A stretch of 64,000 bases of DNA from Pratylenchus scribneri (taxonomy: Eukaryota; Nematoda; Chromadorea; Rhabditida; Pratylenchidae). Position numbers and translations under genes: made by a program. Below are positions 49,801-60,322 of this stretch, piece after piece (position 1 is the stretch's first letter; every line of letters begins with the position of its first letter). Below the pieces are notes generated by a model. It saw nothing but the letters and a program-made list of their open reading frames with translations, was not told the DNA's origin and did not search any database. The DNA is taken from NCBI GenBank assembly GCA_030063045.1, contig JAQSEB010000050.1:2666001-2730000 (forward strand), given 5' to 3'.

Positions 49801-51197
49801 AAAAGGTGAGGCCCAAACTACCTAGCTATACTTATTATTCAATAAACTATTCCCCGGACTAAAATAGAAACCTCAATTTCTAATGTGCAATATTGTTGAA
49901 TTGGCAACCAAAGATAAGAGCGAAGAGTATTGAGTAAACCACCTTGCGCTAAAAACATTCATACAATTTAAATTTATGATTTTATCCTCCCAAAAATCCC
50001 ATTTCCATGCCTCCAGTCGATGTTTGTAAAAATTTGAGGCCACTGGCCACCACAATTAATTGCCAACAAAAGAGGGGGTTTGGCCCAGAGAGGGCATCCA
50101 CAATCCATTTATTGTACAATGGAATTAGTACATTAATCACCCGGCCAATGGCAAGCAAAAATAAGCAGAGCAAAACAATCAGCTGTAGACGTAAACTCTT
50201 TTTGGGCCAAATATATGGCCAAATTTCGACTATTTTGTTCACATATTTTAGCCATGTCTACAAATTAGCCAAAAGATGATTATAAAGCCAAAAAGCAAAC
50301 CGATTCTTCTTCACGTTTTAAAATATTTTTGGTTAAAATAGTGGCCAAAATTGTCAAAGAAATGCCAACATCGAATATATAAAATGCAAAATATGGCTCA
50401 TTGGTTCTAGAAAACAAACTTATTAGACATTTTTGTTTCAATAACATACCCATTTGGGAATGTTGTATGCCAGAATATCAATGGCGTGACTGAAAATTAT
50501 GTTATTAAACCAAGATCAACCCAAAATCAATTGGAAGAATAGGTGCTAATAACTAGGCTAGGATTAAGGCTTTGATTTTTTCTTTTGAGATTTTTAGGAA
50601 AGTTTGCGATTTTTTAATGAATTTTAAAATTTTTCCTATTATCATTTTTATTGGTTTCATTTTTTGATTAACCGTTAAATATGAATGATGGATGTTTAAA
50701 ATTCATTAAAGAATTGGCCATTAATTGGATAAGCAAAAAGAAACCTAAAAGCAGTCCATAAATTGCCAGTGAAAGAATCAACGAAATTGGCAAATTATGT
50801 TTTGCACGATTTTGCCATATTCTGATGGCTGATAAACACCAAAATGTTGAATGCAAAATGCAAAAACCAAATAAAAGATGGGAAGAAAATTTTGAATAAT
50901 TGGCCAACAAAAATATTGGGAGCATAAAAGCCAAGAATAAATGGCCGAAAAGAATCTGTCAAATCAAAATTTCTTCTCATCAATTTAAGATGTAGAAATT
51001 TAAATTCTTACGAAAAAGAATACAGGGCGAAGATGGCCGGAACGTAACAATATTTGACCGGCATTTTGTCGAAATAATAGTGCAATGAGATTAGCAATTA
51101 TCAAAATGAATAAAATAAAGCAAATTCCAATTGAAATTGCACATTCATCGGGGGGCCATTGCGAATTGGAATTGCACAAAAATAGGGAAATATTCAT
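46822..51197 (-). CDS. hmt-1: Half-type ABC transporter, ABCB6/HMT-1-like
   Basis: ABCB6/HMT-1 proteins are ATP-driven exporters in vacuole-like, mitochondrial or plasma membranes; nematode and yeast HMT-1 confer cadmium tolerance. Sixteen exons run from 51012-51197 to 46822-46936; all phases agree and the sum is 822 aa. An extra amino-terminal membrane domain ([20 protein letters not shown] and several helices) is typical of this subfamily. The core has [40 protein letters not shown], Walker [10 protein letters not shown], signature [14 protein letters not shown], Walker [15 protein letters not shown] and the switch [10 protein letters not shown]. Exon 13 (47584-47863) ends at a GC donor (GATG|GCAAGC), and that intron carries a MITE. 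The exon 5 donor at 49986 reads GA (GGAG|GATAAA). The symbol is by homology only. Confidence 0.88.
47346..47564. mobile_element. MITE inside an ABC transporter intron, TA-flanked
   Basis: The ends ATGGAGTTTGCCCCCTACGA and its complement TCGTAGGGGGCAAACTCCAT are almost perfect over 22 bp and flanked by TA, as for Tc1/mariner-type MITEs. The inside is GATGAT-rich on one arm and CATCATC-rich on the other, so the whole can fold. It sits between the Walker A exon and the signature-motif exon, in the GC-AG intron. Confidence 0.8.
48490..48870. repeat. Dispersed repeat in an ABC transporter intron
   Basis: This lies between exons 9 and 10. It shares motif order with 13210-13500 in the mannosidase gene, including CATCGAGATGCATTGATTCA, TTGATTTTCATGGTTTGA, TTTTGCTTTTTGG, GCTCAATCGAATGG and ACATTAAAAAGTTAT. 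Confidence 0.5.
49470..49830. mobile_element. MITE-like sequence with the AGGGGATAGG core
   Basis: In the intron between exons 6 and 7 of the ABC transporter. GGTATAGGGCTATAGCCTTT, AGGGGATAGGTTATCATCTC and TGTATCCGTAAACCTAATCC match the cores of the elements at 18765 and 55958. The outer ends are less clear. GGGGAGCCTTCACTTTCC occurs near the right side. Confidence 0.55.
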
Positions 51198-51992
51198 TCT
51201 GATTTAAAAATTTAAAAATGAATTTTTATAAAATTTAGGGTAATTTCATGATTTAAAAAATTGTAAAATATTTTTGAAATACAAAACAGTCTAATTAGTA
51301 ATCTCAATTTTATATTTTACATTCCGACCAATATATTCATATATTTCATACCGCAAAACCGCTTAATTATGTGGTTATTTTTTATTGATAATGATAAGTG
51401 ATAAAATTAATGAGTTGCAATAGAAAATAGAAAGAAAATGTTGACTATCCCCATAATAATAAAATTACTTTTTTTTATTTATTGATTCTATTGGTCCTTG
51501 CTTTCACCTCTCCTCCCCGTGAGATGTTTAATGCTATATTTATCAAAATAATGACGACAAATGACGAGAATGGGAAAATAGATATATCTATACTATACCT
51601 AGATGAGTAATTTCTAGGGTTGCCAAAATATTATATAAATTCAAAAAAAGTGACAAAAAAATTTTCAAAATAAAATGTTACTTATTGACTAAAGTGCAAT
51701 CGATAAAATAAATTTTTGTTTATTAATATTTGTGGCTAAATTTAAAATCCTAAAAAATAAAATATCTTCATTTATATGCCTCTCTTCGCTAAAGGAAAGC
51801 CACAGTCGAAAGTTGAAAAGCATAATTTATCCGAAAAATATTTTAGTATGAATGATCGTTTGAAATTGAAATTAGAAAGTAAATAAAAAATTGGAAAATA
51901 AATATAAAAATGAACGATCATTGGTTGAATTCTTCTTTCTTTTATTCATATACTTCCTTTAATATTATTATTCTCTTCTTTATATCCTTTTT
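51198..51992. other. Intergenic, no gene seen
   Basis: Divergent or upstream flank of the ABC transporter and downstream flank of the next minus-strand gene. AT-rich, with no readable exon. Confidence 0.4.
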
Positions 51993-54900
51993 CTATTTTA
52001 TGGATGGTGAATTGGAACGAGCAAAGGATAATGTTGAATTGGCCAACATTCGTTGAAGGCGTCGTGGTTGACCCATTCCAAATCCTCCAGTCAGTTTTGA
52101 TGCTTGTGAATTATCCGAATCTAATATAAAAATATAAATTCAGTGAAGATTTTATGCATTATTAAATCATTGAATTTATCCTACTTTTATGTCCCAGAAA
52201 TCAGTATTTTTTGTTGTCAAAAATGTAGTAAGTCTGACTGCATTTAAACCCAATTCTGACAAAAACTCTCACACTGGACTAAACTTGTTGAGTTCAAATT
52301 TAATCGACCATATTTTAGACCTCAAAAATATTGATTTTTCAACACGAAAAGTTGTGATTAATTAAAAGTTAAAATTAATAATGAATAAATTCAATATTGC
52401 AGCAATATTTTATTCCTAATAAAATCTCATTTACTAATTCCCCAACATTTTCTCACTTTTGCTGGCTTCATTTTGTGCCAATCCCATAGCGGAGAGTGAA
52501 TTCGGCTGAATATTTTGCTGATCATCATTGATGTTAATGCCATTTAGGTTGTTCATAGAAGTACCATTAATGGTACTCGATGATTGGGACTTTGCAGTGG
52601 CGATGGTGGAAATGGGCGTAAATGAGCGATTGTTGCTTGCATTTGTTGACTTAAATTATATTAAAAAAAATTTAATTATTCATAAAATCCCTATACAAAA
52701 ATCGTACTTTATGTACACCAAAAGCACTATTTTTTAGATATTTACTATCCGCTCACCATGTTCCGATTGTTTAGAAGTTAACCCTAGCCCTATACTAAAA
52801 TTTAATTTTGGGTAAACCCCCTAAAACATGTCATGAATTTAATAACAAATCATCGATCCCTCACCATTTGTGATCTTCCACTGCCGTCCTTTGATACAGT
52901 ATCCATTTCAACCATTTCTTCTTCTGCTTCCGAATCGGATGTTTCCGTAAACGTATTATCAACATTTTTAGTTGTCCAATTTTTTGATCTAACCACTGGA
53001 AGTGCATTAGCTCCTGTTGCCCATTTTGATGAATTAACCATTGCAGTATTAACATTTTCGTTTTTATTGGCATTTGGGTAACAATAAAAGCAAATATTAG
53101 GCCACCAAGGTGCATCAGAACTTTCCTTATTGGCAAATTTCCCATGCATGATTTTCTTATGCCAATTTTTTATATAGCACTGCCGTGTATTAAACTGTGC
53201 AAAAGGTGGGATTGAAATAAATATTTAAATATATTTTCACCTGTGCTAATATTCCGCCATATTTTACACGTGTTTCCACGGGAGGATTGCCTTTTATTTC
53301 CTCAACTTCTATGACATTTACATTAATTCGTTTCCCATCTTGAATATCACAATTCGATTTGTATTTCATCCAATACCAATGGCCAACTAATGGATTGCCG
53401 ATGATCCTGTAAAATATATTAATTGAAAGAAATATTGTTCTGATTTAATAGAAGTCAAAAATTATTTTGGTGGTAAAAAATTATTTTCCATATAAAATAT
53501 CAGGTTTAATGGTTCTAGAATAAATCCCATTTTTTAAAATTTTATATATTAAATTCAACATATCCTTACTTTTCCGGTTGATCCGCATAGATTTGATTGG
53601 TGAACATTCTTTTGGACTCATTAAAAATTAAGAAAACTGCGTCTCCACATTCTTCCCTAACTGTGAATAATACAGCCAAAATAGTTGTAAGCCCATTCCG
53701 ATCCATTGCTACGGAGTGTGGATTTATCGAGAGCTTTTGTATAATTGGAATATATGGCTGCTTTTTGGCCATTTCCTTCCTAGGAGTTGATTCGAAATAT
53801 GGTTTCTCGTTGATTGCTGACGAATTTCCCTCCTCCTCTAAAACGAATGAATTGCGCATTTTTTTGGCCAAATCCTCCAGTGAACCGGTCAATTCCGTCT
53901 TCATTTTTTGCTCTTCTTTCAATTCCAAAATTGTTGGTGGACTAAGTTCTCGCAAAGATGGGAAACATTTTCGGCACAGCCATGGCCACCATCCTTTATC
54001 CTCTGCATAATTATTCTTCTCTTTGCATGGAAAAGTTGTATGCCAAACATTGATAAATCGATCACGATTAGTGGAAAACTAAAATTATTAAAAAAAAATT
54101 TGATGGAATTGTGAGTCAACCTGAGCACATAAATTATCCCGGACACGAGTAACTGCATGGGGCCGTATTTCTTCGTAGTCAAAAACAATAATGTGTAATT
54201 CATTACCCGGCACATCCAAATATTTCAGCTCGAACCATTTGCCAAACTCAACATTGAAATTTAAACTAAAATTGAAATTTAATTTAAAATGTTATATTCC
54301 AATCCAATCCAAACCCAAACCTTTTATGGAATTGTGCGTAACATTTCCGAGTGAATTGTTCCGATTTAGGATCCCAAAAAAGAAATACAGCATCCCCGTC
54401 ACCACCAAATCGAATAGTCATAAACACGGCAATTGCAACTTTTTTGGGTGCCACTGACGAATGCGAAGCAGCGATGCTCAAATTGCTAAGAAAATGAATT
54501 AAGAAAGAAACATTTTAACAATTTTGAGGAGTTATAGATACCGTATTTATTCTATTAGAAGCCCATTGGCTTATAATTTTCAGAGGCTCTATAGGGTGGA
54601 TTCTATAAGGGACTGGGCTTCTATTAGAATAAATACCGTAGTTTAAGACAAAAATGGCCCAATAAAAAATGTGATCCATAATGCATTTAATAGCCAAAAG
54701 TGATTTCTATATAATAGAATGGATATTCAATATTTGAGGAACCTTCCATAGCTAAAATACCAATGAATAGACAAAATTTTGGAAATTTTTAGATCATTTT
54801 TATTAGTTCATTGGAACCTAAACGAAATACTAAACATTGACTACAAAAAATATTGCAAATTACCTGCTGGATGATGAGAATTTTCTATTTCCATGTACTT

Positions 54901-57417
54901 CTTCCAGCTGCCGTTGACTTTTATCCTCATTTCCCCCATTCAATAAATTATCACCCATTTCGAAAGTGCCCTGCTGATTTTTCTGAATTTAAATTTATGT
55001 TCCAAATTAAATATTCTCTTTACATTTCCAACAACCACCCATGCCACACTTCTCTTCTCCAAACTGAAAACCATTATTGCCTGAATTGCTGAGAATGTTT
55101 TGTCCTTCAACTTTTAATATAAAAAAAATTAATTGTCGAATATAATTTTCACTGGTAATTTTATTAGGTTCGGGTCCGCTTTTTTCCTGAAGAAAAAAAG
55201 TGAAGGGTCCCCCTTTTGAGTCATCAGAATTAGTGTTAGGTTCATTCTGGGATGGGTTCCGGAATCCGGATATGATAGGGTAAAAATCTACTCATGTAAC
55301 CCTTAACCCTATCCCTAAGACCCTAACTAAGTGAGATCCTTCACTTTTCCCTTATTTTTTTACTCTATGAGGAAAAAAGCGGACCCAAATCCAATAAGTA
55401 CCATTCTCACTTTGGCATCAGGCAAATAGCCAAATTGATCCGTAATACATCCAAGCCATGGAAAATTTGTCAAATTCTCTAGGACATTTTCTCTTCCAGT
55501 ATAAATAATTTCGAATAGCATCTGTGAATTTACATTTTAAATTTGATTTTTTTCATAAAAAAATTATTTTACATTGATGCCGGACAATTTCCGAACAATT
55601 AAATCATTATTAAAATTATGACGATCACTTTGTGGACAGTCCAATGCAATTATCACTTGGAATTCATAGATGCCAAGTCTACTAAAAAAATTAAATTTAA
55701 TGTTAATAATCCAAAATAAACAATAAACATTGGCCAATATTCCCGAAATTCGCATCTTTTCTTTTTAGTAGGAGGACAAATTGCAATGGCTAATTTCGCT
55801 TGTTTATTCAGCATAAAGCAAATTGTAGGCGAATTATTCATGTGACCCAATGGACAAATTCCATCCAATAAGAGACCTTCAACGCGAGATTCCACACAAA
55901 GTTGTTTTACAATTTGATACTTAATAAATACATAATTGACCATTGAATTTTATTTTGGTATTTCTTAATTATCTATTCCTAGATTTTTGGACACCAGGGA
56001 CCAGCAGGGGGAAGGTAACGGTAATCGGTAACCCCATTGATCATTCGGTAAAGGGTTGGGGTCTTTAGGGGATAGTCATCTCCCACATCCGTAATCCTAT
56101 CCCTAAATTACCTATAAGGGAGATCGTTTATTCAAAAAAACTGGGTACAGATAAAGATAATTAAAAAATACCATTATTTTTACCTCCTCATAATCCCATG
56201 GTTTCAATTGATTTGTGTTCAAATGGGTCCATTGCGGTGATGACCCAATTGTATAGGACCTAAAAATACAAATAATAATGCAAATTGCAATTTATTAATT
56301 TTACAAATTGATTTTAAGTGCATAAAGTTGATCGGAATACATGCCAATTTGTTCTTGATCCCAACAAACAGCCGGAAGATACTTAAAAAATAATTTTTTA
56401 AAAATTTTAAAATATGCACCACTTTTTCTTAGTAGACCTACCTAGACGAGTGATGGCTCATTCGAGAGAGCTCGAGATCTGGGTATGGATATGGAGGAAG
56501 AGGAAGTCACAAAACCCTTGGGAGGTGGCGTACAGTAACCCAAAAATGGAATTTTAACATTATTTCGTCCCTTCTCTAGCCCCTAATCCCATCCTAACCT
56601 AATTCTAGTCCTAGCCCCTAATCTTAGCCCTAACTCTGAAATTAAGATGATCATAACTTTTTTTTTTAATTTTGAGTTTTGTGTAAATTCAATGGCAAAT
56701 TCGTGCTCTGCTCAGAGATGCGTCGAACGAACTATAATTTGACTGAAAAAATTCAAAAAATATTCGTGTTCCGACACTTAGAAAGGACCCCTTCACTTTT
56801 TCAATTTCGTGACTCAACAACTTTTTAATTAAGCTTCCTATCAATTTCCATCAGCCCTAGATCGACTCAGTTTTTCGAGCTCTTTCGAATGATCTATCAT
56901 ACGTCCAGGTAGTTTCACTAGTAAAAAGTTTGCTTATAAGTTAATATTAATAGTATCCAATTAAAAACCTCGACATTATCTGAACCAAAAAGTGGGCAAA
57001 TCGGAACGGACAACGAATTTCGATTATGCAAAACGGGAACTTGGCCATATTGCTTTAAGGCGGATAAGTCCGGTGGGAAGAACACAGGCAATATCAACTA
57101 ATTTATTTTCATTAAATAATTTTTTGGGATATTCTGCAAACTTCCAATATTGTTTTCCGCGAATTTCCAATCAAATCCATTTTTTGAACAGCCATTGTCG
57201 GCACAACATCACCCACTAATTCGTACTTTTTCGATGATTTGCTCTTTCGGTACCATTTTCCGGTGATGAATTCCTCTCCCGGCTGCCAACGACGAGTCAT
57301 TAAGCAAATTGGATCATTTAAGCAAAATAAATGTGCATGTAGAACTCCTTGTTCGGCGACAGCTTTTCCTACACCAAGACATAGAACAAAGTCGTTGATT
57401 TCCAATAACATATTCAT
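51993..57417 (-). CDS. Large protein of unknown family with duplicated module
   Basis: Seventeen exons fit in phase and sum to 919 aa: 57217-57417, 57099-57167, 56969-57052, 56305-56381, 56184-56259, 55729-55919, 55573-55681, 55411-55521, 55024-55110, 54864-54982, 54321-54485, 54121-54265, 53570-54078, 53241-53406, 52865-53194, 52457-52649, 51993-52120. The carboxy half holds two copies of a module: a GDAVFL(F/I) strand, then GKWFELKYLDVPGN or GHWYWMKYKSNC, a V..E.I acidic strand, CAQ or LAQ and F.T....I..WH, then GWWPWLCRKCFP or APWWPNICFYCYP. The aromatic WWP..C..C(F/Y)P end may bind metal. The amino half has IKINLSYTIGSSPQW, GICPLGHMNNSPTICF and IALDCPQSDR. The tail is Ser/Asn-rich. I do not recognise the family. 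The acceptor before exon 2 lacks AG (reads TTG), so the first exon is uncertain. Four introns carry MITEs or hairpins. Confidence 0.6.
54538..54645. mobile_element. Short hairpin element, ~108 bp
   Basis: TACCGTATTTATTCTATTAG plus AAGCCCA at the left is mirrored by TGGGCTTCTATTAGAATAAATACCGTA-type sequence on the right (21 to 27 bp arms). It lies in an intron of the large unknown gene. A half copy (GGGCTTCTAATAGAAGAAAT, then ACGGTAATTA) lies at 62798-62830 just before the last makorin exon. Confidence 0.7.
55154..55405. mobile_element. MITE, GGGTCCGC type, in an intron
   Basis: Left GGTTCGGGTCCGCTTTTTTC and right GAAAAAAGCGGACCCAAATCC are inverted. AGTGAAGGGTCCCCC and its mirror GATCCTTCACTTTTC come next inside. 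The core has AGTGTTAGGTTCATT, GGATATGATAGGGTAAAAAT and CCTTAACCCTATCCC. Same family as 21726-21948. It ends only a few bases from the donor of the exon at 55411-55521. Confidence 0.75.
55958..56171. mobile_element. MITE, CTTAATTAT type, in an intron
   Basis: The ends GGTATTTCTTAATTATCT and AGATAATTAAAAAATACC are inverted. The core has CATTCGGTAAAGGGTTGGGG, TTTAGGGGATAG and CCCTATAAGGGAGATC-like text. It matches the element in front of GST-A at 18765-18965. Confidence 0.7.
56421..56930. mobile_element. Inverted-repeat element with telomere-like core, in an intron
   Basis: The left end ACTTTTTCTTAGTAGACCTA, CCTAGACGAGTGATGGCTCA, TTCGAGAGAGCTCGAG is mirrored at the right (CTCGAGCTCTTTCGAATGAT-like, then TCATACGTCCAGGTAG). 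The core has CCCTAATCCCATCCTAACCT, GATCATAACTTTTTT and TTCGTGCTCTGCTC, all shared with the fold-back element at 38437-39059. Confidence 0.7.
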
Positions 57418-58579
57418 CCCGAATATTGTGGTGGTTTGTTACCTTTTTTTAATTGTGCAGATCTTATTTATGCACACTATCCAAAGTTCTGAATTGATGA
57501 ATAAAAAAATGTTATAATTTATTAATTGATTGATTGTTTATGATATGGGGCTGTATCTTAAAAATGAGATAAAGCCCAAATACAAGGGAAAGAACTCGGC
57601 AAAAATGCCAATTTTAACCCTGGGTATGGATGGGGCTGGGTCGTCATTTTACCAGCAGGTTCTTTTACCTGGTAATTTTACCATATTTAGATAAAATTTT
57701 GTTGGAATGTATGAATTGCAAAAGTGCTAAAATTTTTACAATTACTCCTATCGTGCCTACCTACTTATACCTATACCTACAAATAAATTTTGAATGATTG
57801 AGGTAGATTTATTTACCTAAATTGGAAAAGGAATGAAAAATGAGTAAAAGGAATGTAAATTGTAAATAATGATGACTCATCATATATATCATTAGAAATA
57901 ACAATTATTTCAAAACTATTTCTTAATTTTAAGTTTTTAAGGCAGAGTAATAGTTTATTAATACTCCAAATTAATATTTTTTCATCCACCAATCGCTGAC
58001 TGATCACATCATTTATTAATCTTTAATCTATTAAAATCCCATTCACCAAGAAAATGAGTAAACAATAAATATAATATCTCTTGTTCTTTAATCCCCGAAA
58101 GTTTAATGAGATTTTCCCATACAAATTTTTCCATTGAAATTTGCTTGAAATAAAGAAAATTTGGCAGCATTTTTATAATTTATTTTATATCATTGACTGA
58201 AATGAGCTGATAAAAAAGAAATTAATGGCGGAAATTTACATGGTCAAAAAAGCATCGAAATAAGGAAAGTCGAACAATTTACTTTTTCCCCTAACTTCAT
58301 TAATATTTGATCAATTTTGACATCAAAACAAAATACTTCATAGAAAGAGATTTTAATTCAATGCTATTAAACTTTTGATTAGCCTTCCAAAATAATATCT
58401 TTTTGTCAAAATCTTTTGATCACTCTTCATTTAAAAGGAAATTTTCAGATATATAATAAATTAATTATATTTTTCAACTTATATATAAGTATAAATCGAT
58501 TTATGGACAATTCTTACAGAAGGTAGTCAATATAATTTAAAAATTGAATTTAAATAATAAATTTTAATTATTGCTGCAG
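57418..58579. other. Intergenic, no gene seen
   Basis: AT-rich flank shared by a minus-strand gene on the left and a plus-strand gene on the right. No upstream exon for either could be supported. Confidence 0.4.
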
Positions 58580-59697
58580 CCAACATCCAACCAATGGACC
58601 CAAACAAACTAATCAAAATGGGTTTGCCGGATCATCAACGGAATATGGATGGAGAAAAATGAATTCCGAGGATAAGCGTCAAAGAAGGTTAAATTTTTTG
58701 ATAAATTTTTGGAAAAATAATAACATTAAAAAATTCAAAAACAGATGTGAAAACGAGAATAACAGAAATAATGCTCAAACAGCTAATTATCCTCAATTTT
58801 TCAACGATTGGGCCGCATATTATCCAGCCAATTTTGAGGAATTTTTCACCAGAATTTACCAACGTTTTCAACAAATTTATGGCCACCAAACACAAAGAGA
58901 AGGCCCACAAAATAAACCGGAAAATATGCCATTTCCTCGTTTTGATCCAGCAAATCTCGACAGGTTAAATATAAATCACAAAATATGGAAAATTATTAAA
59001 ATTTAGATTAACCACTTCCATGGTTACCGATGCCATTTTCTATATTTCACAATTGATCATCAATTTTGGCACACAAATTGGCCAATTCATTTTTTACAAA
59101 AGTAATCTTTTGTATTTTAGTTCATTCCAAATTTTAATATTTTTCAGTTTCCGGATTTCTCTACCGTTCATTCCTCTACATTATTTTCTTCATCCTCAAA
59201 TATACTGTTTTGGCACCAATTTTGGCTCCATATTATACTGCTCGAGCATATTTACGACGGGCGGAATTGGTTAATTGATTTATGAAAAAATAGAATTTAT
59301 TAATTCTTTTTAGATTTGGCGAACTTCCCAAAGTGTTTGGGCATTTCTCTGTCGTTTATGGACTTGGTGGACCGGAGGACAAAGGGTTCGGAACGAAATG
59401 AATGCGGAAATTCGAACGGAAACTGGCGCATCAATGAATGAAGAGGAAATGCCCGGAAATGGGCCAAATTCGATGGGAAGAAAAGTGCACGAAAATTTGC
59501 ACGCAAATCCGCAGGAATTCAATTATTGGTAAGGTTGGCGCCAATAAATTATTGAAATTAAATTTTGGATTTTTAGGGAATTTTCAATTTGGCTGCTGTT
59601 TTATTTGCCAATTGTCTTTTCAATTTGTTGGCTGTTTTACCATTATTATTGGCCTGCATGGTTTATTGAGAAATTTGTGAAGATTTTTGGCTTTTAA
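58580..59697 (+). CDS. Multi-pass membrane protein, family not recognised
   Basis: Six exons fit in phase: 58580-58687, 58745-58963, 59007-59101, 59148-59269, 59314-59528, 59577-59697, with stop at 59695-59697; about 290 aa visible. The amino-terminal part is polar, rich in Asn, Gln and Tyr (PTNGPKQTNQNGFAGSSTEY, then FNDWAAYYPANFEEFFTRIY). Hydrophobic helices follow (MVTDAIFYISQLIINFGTQI; FLYRSFLYIIFFILKYTVLA), then the charged YYTARAYLRRAEL, another segment (SQSVWAFLCRLWTWW) and a carboxy-terminal helix (WLLFYLPIVFSICWLFYHYY). The first exon lacks an ATG before 58659, so the true start is either that Met or in an upstream exon I could not find. The layout recalls peroxin-13 only loosely, and I do not assign it. 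The first intron is 57 nt with no stop, so retention would keep frame. Confidence 0.55.
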
Positions 59698-60322
59698 TTA
59701 CATTTTTAAATTATACTTATTTCACCATATATTTTTAATAATTATAAAAAATATATAAATTTTGATACAGTTCGCCTAAAAGTCGTTTAAAACATTTCAA
59801 TCATACAAAATTTCTACATAAATATTATGTATAAAAAGATATCTATTTGCGAGTTTCACTTAAAAGTCGAAGATATTTCAATTAAATCAATGTTTTTGCT
59901 GGTTTAACATTTAAAAGATTATGTTTTGAAATTGGTTATAAGTGTTTTCCAAACATGCTGAATCCGAAAATATCATTGTTTTTTGGTTTAGTAGCCCTTG
60001 TAAATAGCCGAAAACTGGTTTGGATAAAATGTCTTAAAACATATTTAAGTGAAAAATGCTAATTGCTAATAGCATCTAAAATATATATATATATATATAA
60101 TTTAATTAGAGGTGTATTATGTAACAGACATAAACGTCAGCTAATGATGATTAATCAGTAATCAAAATTATCCATTTTATTAATTCCGAATTTTTAATTT
60201 TTTAAGAATAAAACCGGATAGATTATTAAACACTTATCTATTGTTTCATTTTTCATACAATTTTTTTAATACACTATTATAAATATTAAAGATAAAAGTT
60301 TTCAGTGTTTGAAACCAAGAAA
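59698..60322. repeat. Intergenic, with a repeat of the CCGGTTT group
   Basis: No gene seen. The 59775-60050 stretch starts with GTCGTTTAAAACATTTCAAT and ends with AACTGGTTTGGATAAAATGT, then CTTAAAAC. Similar text, AAAACCGGTTTGGATAAAAA then GTCTTAAAC, is at 63838-63870. A (TA)n run lies at about 60079-60100. Confidence 0.45.

Noticed and set aside
56900..56935. U1-like motif CTACCTGGACG as an snRNA gene
   Set aside because: It is the terminal repeat of a MITE with no snRNA secondary structure or promoter.
58580..59697. Peroxin-13 assignment for the membrane protein
   Set aside because: The general layout is similar, but I cannot align the conserved peroxin core motifs.
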